Of a stretch of 13,536 nt of DNA, positions 1 to 8,058 are shown piece by piece. The position numbers and the translations under genes were made by a program. Every line of letters begins with the position of its first letter. Positions within the stretch are counted from its first letter, which is position 1. The stretch comes from Xanthobacteraceae bacterium (GTDB taxonomy: Bacteria; Pseudomonadota; Alphaproteobacteria; Rhizobiales; Xanthobacteraceae): positions 1-13,536 of the forward strand of contig JASHRR010000515.1 of NCBI GenBank assembly GCA_030037185.1. The letters are read 5' to 3'. Below the pieces are notes generated by a model, which made no database searches, had not been told where the DNA came from, and saw nothing but the letters and a program-made list of their open reading frames with translations.

Positions 1-1947
1 AAGGCGGATCAGGTGTCGCGCCCAATGGTCTGGGCGGTCGACATGGCCGAACATGATCGTTGACGTTGTCCGCAATCCAATAGAATGGGCAGTTTCGACG
101 ACCTCTAGCCATTGGTTGGTTTTCAGCTTGTCCGGACAGATTTGTGCACGGACACCGTCGTCCAAAATCTCAGCTGCTGTGCCAGGAAGCGTCCCAAGCC
201 CTGCTTCCTTCAGGTCCATCAGCAGCCGAGCGATGGAAACCCCCAGTGTTGAAGCGCCCTGCCATATCTCCAGGGGAGAAAAGCCGTGAATGTGGAGTCC
301 GGCTGCCACCTCTTTTATGGCGCGGCAAATCTCGAGATAGGTCTCGCCCGTATAAGCCGGATGGATGCCCCCCTGGAGGCACACCTCAGTGGCGCCGCGA
401 GACCAGGCCTCGAAGCTCCGGCGCTTGATTTCCTCGAGGCCCAGCCGGTAGGGACGGCCTCGCAGGTTCGCTGTAAGCTTTCCCTTTGCGAAGGCGCAGA
501 ACTTGCAGCGGAAAGAGCAGATGTTCGTGTAATTGATGTTGCGATTCACAACATAGGTGACGCGGTCACCGCAGGTTTCAGCTCTGAGGCTGTCGGCGGC
601 TTCGCAAACGGCGTAGAAGTCGGCACCGCGGGCAGAAAACAAAGTTGCAATATCGGGTTCGGACAACGTCTCGCCAGCCGAGGCCCGATCGAGAATTCTT
701 CGCAGCCTCGTCCGGCCGACTCTACTCGAACTCGACGAAAGAGGAAGCGGAAGCGGAATACAGCGCCCCGCGCCCGGCATCCAGTCGTCCGCCCTCGCAA
801 ACCCTCCCGAATCCGAGGCTCTCAGCACCCTGGTCCGCAGAGACGCATCGACCCACTGCTCAAGGTTTGCCACAAACTCAGGATAGAGCGCGAGTCGACC
901 AACGAGGACCTTTCCGGCTTGAGCCGTTTGCTGTTCCAGCGTCGTCAACGCTGGCCAGGGAGCTTCAGGATTCACATGGTCAGGGGTCACCGGCGAAACA
1001 CCGCCCCAGTCATTGATGCCCGCGGCAATAAGGTCATCCAATGGCCCGCAACTCAGATTCGGTGGGGCCTGGATGTTCATCTCCGGTCCGAACACGATTC
1101 GTGCGACGGCGATAGTCCAGATGTGATCCTGCGTCGTCGGCTCGGCAGTGTCAGCCATTGGGGTACCGGGCTTCGCCCGAAAATTTTGAATGATGACTTC
1201 CTGGATGTGGCGGTATTGCCGATGGAGTTCCCGCAATGCAAGAAGGGCCTCGATACGCTCGCGACGCGTCTCCCCGATGCCGACGAGAATGCCTGAAGTG
1301 AATGGTACCGCCGCTTCTCCGGCTGCCGCGATTGTGGCCAGCCGAACCGTCGGCACTTTGTCGGGCGAACCAAAATGGGGGCCGCCTTTGCCAGTCAGAC
1401 GATCGGAGACACTTTCGAGCATAATGCCCTGCGAGACTGAAACGGCCCGCAGGCGTTTGATGTCGTCAATGCCCATCACGCCCGCATTCACGTGCGGCAG
1501 CAGGCCGGTCTCCTTGAGCACCAGTGACGACATTGCTGCGAGATAGTCCAACGTCGTCCTACGGCCCAATTCGGCCAATGCGTCTTGCGCGGCACGATAG
1601 CGCAGCTCCGGTTTGTCTCCCAAAGTGAACAATGCCTCCCGGCACCCGGCTTCCACCCCCGCGCGGGCGATAGACAGCACCTCCCCGGGAGAGAGGTAAG
1701 CTGATTCCTGCCTCCTCGGAGGCCGGGCGAAAGTGCAATAGCGGCAGGTGTCCCGACATAGCTTGGTGAGCGGAATGAATACTTTCTTGGAGTACGATAT
1801 CGTGTCACCATGACCGAGATCCCTCAGTCGCGCCGCCACGTCCATCAGCGCCTGTAAGTCATCGAATTCCGAAAACGCGAGCGCCTGTTCCGCGCTAAGT
1901 TCAGAACCGTTCAGAACGTGATCGAGCAGATCCTCGGTCGCAGTCAT
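1..1947 (-). CDS. fbiC: FbiC, fused CofG-CofH Fo synthase (3' end cut by window)
   Basis: Makes 7,8-didemethyl-8-hydroxy-5-deazariboflavin (Fo), the chromophore of coenzyme F420, from a flavin-pathway intermediate and tyrosine by two radical-SAM reactions. The minus frame is open without a stop from the ATG at 1947 to base 1 (649 codons); the C-terminal roughly 200 residues of an about 850-residue family lie outside. CofG half: radical-SAM cysteines C64, C68, C71 in CRDTCRYCTF, then FTLGDKPELRY. CofH half: C477, C481, C484 in ICSFRCKFCAF, then CLQGGIHP, FSPLEIWQGA, GLGTLPGTAAEILDD and STIMFGH. The CofG-CofH linker near residue 425 has an odd proline/leucine then serine-rich run. The start overlaps the cofC stop as ATGA, so the genes are probably translationally coupled. 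It is the last visible gene of the F420 operon and shows no lesion. A 336-residue plus-strand ORF inside it is an antisense shadow. Identification is very secure from both motif sets. Confidence 0.95.
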   Translation of the reverse strand, partial: MTATEDLLDHVLNGSELSAEQALAFSEFDDLQALMDVAARLRDLGHGDTISYSKKVFIPLTKLCRDTCRYCTFARPPRRQESAYLSPGEVLSIARAGVEAGCREALFTLGDKPELRYRAAQDALAELGRRTTLDYLAAMSSLVLKETGLLPHVNAGVMGIDDIKRLRAVSVSQGIMLESVSDRLTGKGGPHFGSPDKVPTVRLATIAAAGEAAVPFTSGILVGIGETRRERIEALLALRELHRQYRHIQEVIIQNFRAKPGTPMADTAEPTTQDHIWTIAVARIVFGPEMNIQAPPNLSCGPLDDLIAAGINDWGGVSPVTPDHVNPEAPWPALTTLEQQTAQAGKVLVGRLALYPEFVANLEQWVDASLRTRVLRASDSGGFARADDWMPGAGRCIPLPLPLSSSSSRVGRTRLRRILDRASAGETLSEPDIATLFSARGADFYAVCEAADSLRAETCGDRVTYVVNRNINYTNICSFRCKFCAFAKGKLTANLRGRPYRLGLEEIKRRSFEAWSRGATEVCLQGGIHPAYTGETYLEICRAIKEVAAGLHIHGFSPLEIWQGASTLGVSIARLLMDLKEAGLGTLPGTAAEILDDGVRAQICPDKLKTNQWLEVVETAHSIGLRTTSTIMFGHVDRPDHWARHLIRL

Positions 1948-2645
1948 GTACCGGCTTTCGCTTGAGTCAAATCGATCAAATTGCACGGCCAATCGGCAAA
2001 GCAGTGTCGATCAAGAAACGCCTGTGTTCGGGTGGAGGATCGAATGGTGGCAAAGAACCTCAGGTCTTCCGGGGTATCGATATCTCTACCGATGCCGGGC
2101 AAGCGCACGATATCGGGCTCGATGCCATGAGCCTTCGCGGTGCGCTGATGCGCAAAGAAGCTGTCGTTCCCGAATCTCAAGGGAACCGCGGTGGGCGGCG
2201 ACACGACGACGGTGTTCGAGCCGAATTCATCGTGCGATGGAACGATCGTGAACGAAGGCGCGTCGCGGTGCGTGCGCAGGACGAGAGAAAACTCATCGGC
2301 GGTCGCCAGTGGTATGTCCCCTGGCAGCTGCATCATACCCCCGACGGGTTCAGCTGCCAGTCGCAGTGCTCCCGCCGCCACGGCACCCGTGTGATCGCTC
2401 CGCGCTCCCTCCGTTAGAATTTTTGCTCCATAGGCCCTGGCCAAGGTCGCGGCGTTAGGATCGACGGTCACGACTGCTATGCCCGCAATACCCCGCGCAC
2501 CGGACACGGCCGCGAGCACGTCTTCGAGCATGGCGAGGGCAAGCTTCTGACGAAGATGACTTGGAACGCCCGGAGCAAGCCGCTGTTTGGCCTTGGACGT
2601 TTCCTTGACGGGGATCACCGCCCAGATATTCGCGACCGCCATCAC
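1944..2645 (-). CDS. cofC: CofC/FbiD, phospholactate (or PEP) guanylyltransferase
   Basis: Activates the three-carbon phosphorylated precursor of the F420 side chain with GTP (2-phospholactate in archaea, phosphoenolpyruvate in mycobacteria), giving the donor used by CofD. Seen: about 233 residues with a nucleotidyltransferase fold signature. The N-terminal WAVIPVKETSKAKQRLAP is followed by QLPGDIPLA at 106-114, DEFGSNTVVV at 139-148, LRFGNDSFFAH at 156-166 and GRDIDTPEDL at 186-195, all typical of CofC. The tail after residue 200 is somewhat long. Two starts are adjacent: GTG at 2645 (GTGA overlap with the cofD stop) or ATG at 2642 (TGATG, one-base overlap); the protein differs by one residue. 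The 3' end overlaps fbiC by 4 nt. No lesion is seen. Which precursor it uses cannot be decided by eye. Confidence 0.93.
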   Translation of the reverse strand: MMAVANIWAVIPVKETSKAKQRLAPGVPSHLRQKLALAMLEDVLAAVSGARGIAGIAVVTVDPNAATLARAYGAKILTEGARSDHTGAVAAGALRLAAEPVGGMMQLPGDIPLATADEFSLVLRTHRDAPSFTIVPSHDEFGSNTVVVSPPTAVPLRFGNDSFFAHQRTAKAHGIEPDIVRLPGIGRDIDTPEDLRFFATIRSSTRTQAFLDRHCFADWPCNLIDLTQAKAGT

Positions 2646-3651
2646 GCCGCTCCTCCCAATCCCCTCCTGCCCGTCGGCCGAGCAAGACGGTCAGCGAATC
2701 GGAGAACCGCGCGGGCCAATTCATCGCGATCCGTCTCGTTGACCATCACGATCGGCTGCACATCGACTGGAAAGCCGACCTTGGATGCGATCGCAGCATC
2801 GACGGTGTCAACAACAAAGGCGTCGATGAGGCCGTTGTAGTGTTGGGCGATACTGAGTGCGTCTGCGTTTAGCCCGAGTTCCTTCATCATCTTCGCAGTC
2901 GGGCCTTTAACTGCCCGCCCCCCGATAATCGGAGAGACGCAGACGACAGGTGCGGAACAGGCGGCCAGAGCGGCCCGCATGCCGGGGACGGCAAGTATTG
3001 GATCAATGCTGATGAACGGGTTGGACGGACAAATCACTATCGTGCGCAGGCGCGCACTTCCGATCGCGGCGAGGATTTCAGGGCAAGGTTGTGCGCCTGA
3101 TGCGCCCTCGAAAACGAAACCGGAGATGTGCGGACTGCAACGCGCTTTGACGAAATAATGCTGGAAATCTAGAACACCATCCTTCGTGATGACATGTGTT
3201 CTTACACGATCGTCCGTCATCGGAAGTATCCGGCTCGATATCCCCAACGACCGGACGAAATGCGAGGTAATTGCCGACAGAAGCTCCCTCGCGCGCAAGC
3301 GTCTCGTCCGCTCGACGTGGATGGCAAGATCGCAGTCACCAAGTTTGAACCACGTCTCACCCCCAGCTGTTTGAGCGCCGTCATGAATGACCATTCCCGG
3401 CGCCCCCAACCAGTTTCTTCGTTCTGAAGACCCGCCAACGCGTACGTCAGCGTGTCGATATCGGGCGACACGTGAAGTCCAAAATGCTCAAAGTCGTCGC
3501 CCGTGTTTGCGATGATGGTCAGTGTTCCGGGGGGCAAGACCCGTGCGAGACCCAAGGCCAGCTTTGCACCGCCCACTCCGCCCGAAAGTACGAGGACACG
3601 CGTCGGCTGCGTGGTTTGGAGTGCGGCTTTGGAGGCGCCGGCGTCGTTCAT
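2642..3651 (-). pseudogene. cofD: CofD/FbiA, precursor:Fo transferase, frameshifted
   Basis: CofD transfers the activated phospho-three-carbon moiety to Fo, giving F420-0 (or dehydro-F420-0). The gene lies in two frames. Residues 1-97 (3651 to about 3361) carry LSGGVGGAKLALGLARVLPP, NTGDDFEHFGLH and SPDIDT. The frame then changes and continues with GETWFKLGDCDLA, LPMTDDRVRT, CPSNPFISIDPILAVPG, SPIIGGRAVKGPTAKM and YNGLIDAFVVDT to a TGA at 2642. The two parts abut at the G5 run (3360-3364, minus strand CTGGGGGTGAG). One extra G would restore a continuous gene of about 336 residues, normal for the family; as written, translation leaves the family frame and stops at 3217. About 40 nt upstream, GWGRREWSFM seems two residues shorter than the usual GWGRRxETWxxM, which may be a second small in-frame deletion. 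The start ATG overlaps the cofE stop (ATGA). It is either a true pseudogene or a homopolymer sequencing error. Confidence 0.88.
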
Positions 3652-4424
3652 CTGAACAGGTCCTCGGAGGCAGGCCGGATCAACGCGTTAGCCGGCACGT
3701 TCAGCTCGTCAGGGTCGAACCCGGAGACCAGAATCACTGGGTAACCCTCATCGGCCTCGCCCATCAACAGTGAAGCTGCTGACGCCACTTCGTCGGCCAT
3801 TGCAGTCCGCGAAGTCTCCAAAGAGCGGCCGAAGAGATCCTGGCGGCCACGCAAGTCGCGAAGCGCTGAAAAGCCGTCTGCACCGAGAGCTACTCCGGCC
3901 GTGCCTTGGCGCCATGGCCTGCCAAAGCTGTCGCTCACGATAACGCCTAGTCGCACACGGAACCGACTTTCCAATTGGGCCCGTAACCCGGCCACGACCA
4001 TGTCGGGCTCCGTGGGAAGGAGCAGTACCTGATCCCCTTCCGATGATTCCGAAACATTCGAACGGTCGACCCCGGCGTTCGCAAGTATGAATCCAGATCG
4101 CTGCTCGACGATCAAGACGTTCGGATACTGGCGCACGACCCGAATGGACTCTGATAGGATAACTTCGACGAGGCGCGGGTCCTTATTAACTGCTACGGCC
4201 AGCTTCTTCGCGCGCGCGGAAGGTTCAATGCTATCGAGATCAACGTATCGGCCTTGAGCCTTCGAAACCACTTTCTGAGCAACGACGAGAATATCGCCAG
4301 GGCGCAGGATAAGGTGAGACCGTTCAATCGCCTGCATCAAAATGGTTCCGAGGTCGTCGCCCTGACCTACAAGCGGAATTCCGGGGACAACGCTCAGAGT
4401 CAGTTTTGTGGGCGCCGTCGACAT
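3648..4424 (-). CDS. cofE: CofE, coenzyme F420-0:L-glutamate ligase
   Basis: Adds L-glutamate residues to F420-0 in a GTP-dependent step, making the polyglutamate tail that retains F420 in the cell. Seen: 258 residues, full length for stand-alone CofE, with AQKVVSKAQGR (49-59), NAGVDRSN (116-123), SDSFGRPWR (164-172), VALGADG (178-184), GRQDLFGR (193-200) and an ADE (210-212) of the metal/GTP site. It lacks the C-terminal nitroreductase-like domain that mycobacterial FbiB uses to reduce dehydro-F420-0. The ATG at 4424 overlaps the TAA of the upstream LLM pseudogene by one base, and the stop overlaps the cofD ATG. It is intact although both flanking genes are damaged. Confidence 0.95.
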   Translation of the reverse strand: MSTAPTKLTLSVVPGIPLVGQGDDLGTILMQAIERSHLILRPGDILVVAQKVVSKAQGRYVDLDSIEPSARAKKLAVAVNKDPRLVEVILSESIRVVRQYPNVLIVEQRSGFILANAGVDRSNVSESSEGDQVLLLPTEPDMVVAGLRAQLESRFRVRLGVIVSDSFGRPWRQGTAGVALGADGFSALRDLRGRQDLFGRSLETSRTAMADEVASAASLLMGEADEGYPVILVSGFDPDELNVPANALIRPASEDLFR

Positions 4425-5354
4425 TAAAGCCGCCTGAGACGAGGGATGACCTGCTCGCCGTAAAGCCGCAGAAAGCGCTTTTGGTCAGGTCCTGGGGCGT
4501 GAAACACCAGATGGCGAAACCCAAGATTGATATAGGGCGTAATCCTAGCCACATGCTCGTCCGGATTGTTCGATACGATCCAGCGCTTCTCCGTGTATTC
4601 GAGCGGAAGTGAATCAGCAAGCCATTCCATGACGACAGGATCTTCGACTGACATCTTTTCCTCTGGAGAAAGAGCCAAAGCGGCCCAGTGCTTGGTATCG
4701 TCGCGGGCTCTCTGTAGGTCGTTGTCGGAACGACACCTTCATCTCAATCATGCGATCGATGGAATCCTCCTTGCGGCCGGCCGCCTCCAATCCCGCCTCC
4801 ACGTTCGGAAGGAAGGTTTCTTTGTAGAGCTCCAGTGCTTTCCTGCTCGTACAGATGTAGCCCTCCGCGAGTTCCCCAGCCATTTTCGCGACGGTCGGTC
4901 CAGACGCGGCTAGATAAATCGGCAACCGGTGTGGACGGCTTGTCGTAAAGGGTGGCCTTGTCGGTCCTATAGTACTGCCCCTCAAACGTGACCCTGTCTT
5001 GGGTCCACAACCGGCGCATCACCGTGATGGATTCCAGTAGTCTGGCAATGCGCTCCTTGAAGGTCGGCCACATCAAGCCGAGCGCCGGCACGTCGTTGAG
5101 GGACTCCCCACTTCCAAGACCGAGCACAACGCGATTCGGAAACATGACGGCAAGGGTTGCAAACGCCTGTGCCACGACCGAAGGATGATAACGGAACGTA
5201 GGAGTCATGACGCTCCTACCGATGATGATCCGCTGGGTGCGTGCGCCAAGCGCCCCGAGCCACGGAATGCAATCTCCTCCGCCAGGCAAGAAAACTCCAG
5301 AAGCTCACTTGGGCCGAACTGTTCTCCCGATGCCTTGTAACCCAACTTGAGCAT
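4424..5354 (-). pseudogene. F420-dependent G6PDH-family LLM oxidoreductase, degraded
   Basis: Remnant of a luciferase-like F420-dependent oxidoreductase resembling mycobacterial Fgd1 (TIGR03557-type). Pieces occur in family order but in different frames. They are MLKLGYKASGEQFGPSELLEF with LAEEI (from 5354), then PWLGALGART, TPTFRYHPSVVAQAFATLAV, LGLGSGESLNDVPALG and FEGQYYRTDKATLYDKP, then PIYLAASGPTVAKMAG and GYICTS, and finally WAALALSPEEK, KRWIVSNNPDEHV and LVFHAPGPDQKRFLRLYG to the TAA at 4424. Lesions: (1) near 5266-5273 only about 8 nt separate LAEE from PWLGALG where the family has about 26 residues, so roughly 70 nt are gone, including the SDHFQPW segment with the catalytic His and cofactor-contacting residues; (2) one extra base near 4921-4926; (3) one extra base near 4726-4730. 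The start is supported by GGGAG at 5361-5365, six bases upstream. It is the first gene of the F420 operon. Loss of the active-site segment cannot be repaired by one base correction, so function is almost certainly lost. Confidence 0.88.
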
Positions 5355-5626
5355 TGGGCTCTCCCTGACCGCGGCTAGCGGGTGCACTCGGCCACCATAT
5401 CATATTTTCCTGGCGACCGCGATCTCCCCTGAGAACGCTTAACGCTGGAACTGAGCCACAAGTGTCCATGGTAGGTAGGCTATTCCTAAAATCGATAAGC
5501 CTATCGAAACTTTGTATTACCCGTGATGGTCAGCGCTATGCAATACAACGACGCAACCGGAGCGTCAGCACCCATAAAACAATTGAACGCTGCCTTCCGG
5601 TTATAAAAGCCGGGCGGCGCCGAGAC
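5355..5626. promoter_or_regulatory. Divergent intergenic region between F420 and import operons
   Basis: About 270 bases separate the two divergent units, so both promoters probably lie here. Seen: a minus-strand TATGAT at 5399-5404 that could be a -10 box for the F420 operon, without a good -35; a plus-strand TATAAA at 5602-5607 with TTGAAC at 5583-5588 but only 13 bases between; a short hairpin CGATA-AGCC-TATCG at 5493-5506; and an inverted repeat TTGTATT/AATACAA at 5512-5518 and 5542-5548 (23 bases apart). No clear Fur, Irr, RirA or B12-riboswitch pattern was recognised. The repeats are short enough to be chance. The receptor frame is open through 5462-5626, but that stretch does not look like secreted protein. 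Confidence 0.3.
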
Positions 5627-8008
5627 ATGTGGAGGCAATTCAAGTATGGTGGGGGTGCGCTCCACAAATCGTCGAAGCTTATCGGGGTTGCGGCATTCTG
5701 TTGCGCAGGTTGTGTGCTGCGAGCTCATACGCAGCCGGTTCCGGTCGGCGAGCCGCAACCGATTCCACAACAACCACCTTCTACGCCTCCCCCCTCCGCT
5801 ACCCCGCGTTCCAATCGCCTTCCGACGGTCACGGTTCAAGCCAGACGTCTCAGGAATACTCGCCGTGCGACAAAGCCATCGTCGCTGCCAACGGCGCGGC
5901 CACCGACTCCTCCAGCTGCTACTATAGCGTCAACACCACCGCCACCGGGAATATTGACCGGCGGTACGGAAGGCACTGCGACGAACGGTTACAAAGCGAC
6001 GACGGCTGCCAATGTCGGGCCTTTTTCGAACGTCAGTCTCCAAAACACACCGTACTCGGTCTCGGTTACGCCAGGTGAGCTATGGGAAAACAACAACTTC
6101 CATACGGTTTCCGACGCCCTCAAGACCAATCCGACCGTCGTACCGTTGATCGATTCCACTGCTCCTGCCTCCGGACTTTCGCGCGTCATGATTCGCGGCT
6201 TCACAGCAGCCGATCAAGACGAGTTGCGCGATGGCATCACCGATCGTAGTTTCACCTACCCGCCCCTCGAAAATGTCGATCACATTGAGGTGTTCAACGG
6301 TCCTACGGGTTTTCTCTATGGTTTCACCGAGCCGGGTGGAATGATCAACTATGTTTCCAAGCAACCGACCGCGACGCCGTTCGCGACGTTGAGTAGCGGG
6401 GTCTATGGAGGCGGGATTGTTTATGGTCGTGCCGATGCCGGTGGCCCGATCGATCCGGAGGGCCGCACATCCTACCGGTTCACTCTTTATAACGAAGACG
6501 GCAACACCTACATCGATGGGGGGACGCAGCAACGCCTGCTCGTTTCCGGCGTTCTAAATTATCGTATTAACGACAGCTCGACGATTGCGTTCGATTATTA
6601 CCATCAAAATTATCAAGTCACCGGTACACAGGTCGCCTTTGGTCCCTATGTTGTGAATGGAATCTCCTACGTCCCGGCGGCATTCAATCCGACCAAGCAA
6701 TATGGCCAGCCGTGGACTTTCAACAGCTCAGAGAAGGACCTAGTCGGCGCCAAGTTCACGACAGACTACGACGACATCTTCACGTTCAGGACGGCCGTCC
6801 GCTACGGCAACATGCAGCGCGATTACACTTGGATCAGCGCGACCTTAACCAGCGCCTCTGGAAACTACACCGAAACCTCGACCCAAGACACCACGCAAAC
6901 CGAGCAAACCTGGGGTGGATATGCACTGGTCGATGCCAAGTTCGATACCGGGCCTGCTCATCACGTTGTCACCTTCGGCTACACGGATACGTATTTCCAT
7001 TTTACGCGAGGGCCGGACGTAAACACGGAGCTCGGGACCTCGAATGTCAACGCGCCGGCTCAATTTTCCGAGCCTAACACTGTCGTCCCCGGCACCAGCA
7101 ATTTCCAGGCGCAGAATATTGGCAATGCTTTGATCGGAGACCACATTACGTTCAACCGCTATTGGGCTGCCCTCATCGGCGTCAACGATGCAATGGTCCA
7201 TCAAACCGGGGGCGGGGTTAGCAGCGTCCTCTCGACCGAGGATTACAATGCCAGTAAGGTTAGTCCTACTTACGCGCTTCTATTCACGCCTCAGTCCTGG
7301 GTTACCCTTTACGCAAGTTATATTGAAGGGCTCGAGGCTGGTGATCAAGCGCCGTCCACTGCGAATGGAATCCCCGTGGTAAACGCAGGCGCTATTTTAG
7401 CGCCAAGCGTGAGTACCTCGTATGAAGCTGGGGCGAAAATGGACTTCGGCCGCTTCTTTTTGACCACGGCACTGTTCGACATTAACAAAGTTAATGCCGA
7501 GGTCAACCCCAGCACAAACGTCTACATACAAGACGGGAGGGAGGACCATAAAGGCATAGAAGTTATCGGGAAGGGAAAAATAACCGACCAACTTACCTTT
7601 GTTGGCGGTTTCACCTTATTGGACGCTACGATCGAACAGGCGACGGCGTTGCCCGCATCGAATGGCAAAATCCCGATCAACGTGCCGGAACAGGAAGCAC
7701 GAGCCTATTTCGAGTATGCGCTTCCCGAATCCTTCCTTCCCGGTCTGACCTTCGTGACCGGTGCAAACTACTATGGTAAACGACCGGTCGATGCGTTGAA
7801 CACGGGTTTTTTGGCACCAGCCACGACCGTCGACGTGGGATTGCGCTATGAGCCCGTTGTGTGGGGACGGAAGCTCGCCTTTAACCTCACCGTCTCCAAC
7901 GTCTTTAATGCATCATATTGGGCATCGTACGGGGGAGGTGGGGCTACGGGCATGTTGCTCGGCACACCACGATTGATCGCTTTTTCGGGAAAAGTCCCGC
8001 TTTGGTAG
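5627..8008 (+). CDS. TonB-dependent siderophore-type outer-membrane receptor
   Basis: Outer-membrane gated beta-barrel that imports a ligand too large or scarce for porins, powered by TonB-ExbBD. From the ATG at 5627 it is 793 residues. Residues 1-35 form a signal peptide: basic n-region, hydrophobic LIGVAAFCCAGCVL at 18-31, likely cleavage near RAHT. A TonB-box-like LPTVTVQA lies at 65-72 inside a long proline-rich linker (about 37-115). The plug domain (about 125-285) has LQNTPYSVSV, VSDALKTNPTV, VMIRGF, VDHIEVFNGPTGFLYG and PGGMINYVSKQP, which match siderophore receptors. The rest is an aromatic-rich barrel ending FSGKVPLW with a terminal aromatic residue. The frame is open from 5462, but the extra 55 residues would put the signal peptide deep inside the protein, so 5627 is preferred; its ribosome site is weak. 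It is first of six co-directional genes. Siderophore class is family-level only; another chelate or organic ligand is possible. Confidence 0.9.
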   Translation: MWRQFKYGGGALHKSSKLIGVAAFCCAGCVLRAHTQPVPVGEPQPIPQQPPSTPPPSATPRSNRLPTVTVQARRLRNTRRATKPSSLPTARPPTPPAATIASTPPPPGILTGGTEGTATNGYKATTAANVGPFSNVSLQNTPYSVSVTPGELWENNNFHTVSDALKTNPTVVPLIDSTAPASGLSRVMIRGFTAADQDELRDGITDRSFTYPPLENVDHIEVFNGPTGFLYGFTEPGGMINYVSKQPTATPFATLSSGVYGGGIVYGRADAGGPIDPEGRTSYRFTLYNEDGNTYIDGGTQQRLLVSGVLNYRINDSSTIAFDYYHQNYQVTGTQVAFGPYVVNGISYVPAAFNPTKQYGQPWTFNSSEKDLVGAKFTTDYDDIFTFRTAVRYGNMQRDYTWISATLTSASGNYTETSTQDTTQTEQTWGGYALVDAKFDTGPAHHVVTFGYTDTYFHFTRGPDVNTELGTSNVNAPAQFSEPNTVVPGTSNFQAQNIGNALIGDHITFNRYWAALIGVNDAMVHQTGGGVSSVLSTEDYNASKVSPTYALLFTPQSWVTLYASYIEGLEAGDQAPSTANGIPVVNAGAILAPSVSTSYEAGAKMDFGRFFLTTALFDINKVNAEVNPSTNVYIQDGREDHKGIEVIGKGKITDQLTFVGGFTLLDATIEQATALPASNGKIPINVPEQEARAYFEYALPESFLPGLTFVTGANYYGKRPVDALNTGFLAPATTVDVGLRYEPVVWGRKLAFNLTVSNVFNASYWASYGGGGATGMLLGTPRLIAFSGKVPLW

Positions 8009-8058
8009 AAGTGGCCGCAGGTCGTGGAGTAGTAATACCAAGCGTAACGGGTAGTGTC

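Noticed and set aside
286..1296. 336-residue open frame on the plus strand
   Set aside because: It is antisense to fbiC, whose protein motifs are unmistakable; the plus-strand product has no recognisable domain and low-complexity basic stretches.
3355..3370. Programmed frameshifting or transcript slippage rescuing cofD
   Set aside because: No canonical -1 slippery heptamer is in register, and a G5 run is short for efficient slippage; CofD is not known to me to use recoding.
5355..5626. Cobalamin riboswitch or Fur/Irr/RirA operator ahead of the receptor
   Set aside because: No recognisable B12-box or consensus iron-regulator motif could be found by eye; only short chance-level inverted repeats.
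7918..8058. Upstream extension of the LLM gene into the receptor gene
   Set aside because: The ATG at 8059 gives the expected first beta strand; the extension only overlaps receptor coding sequence.
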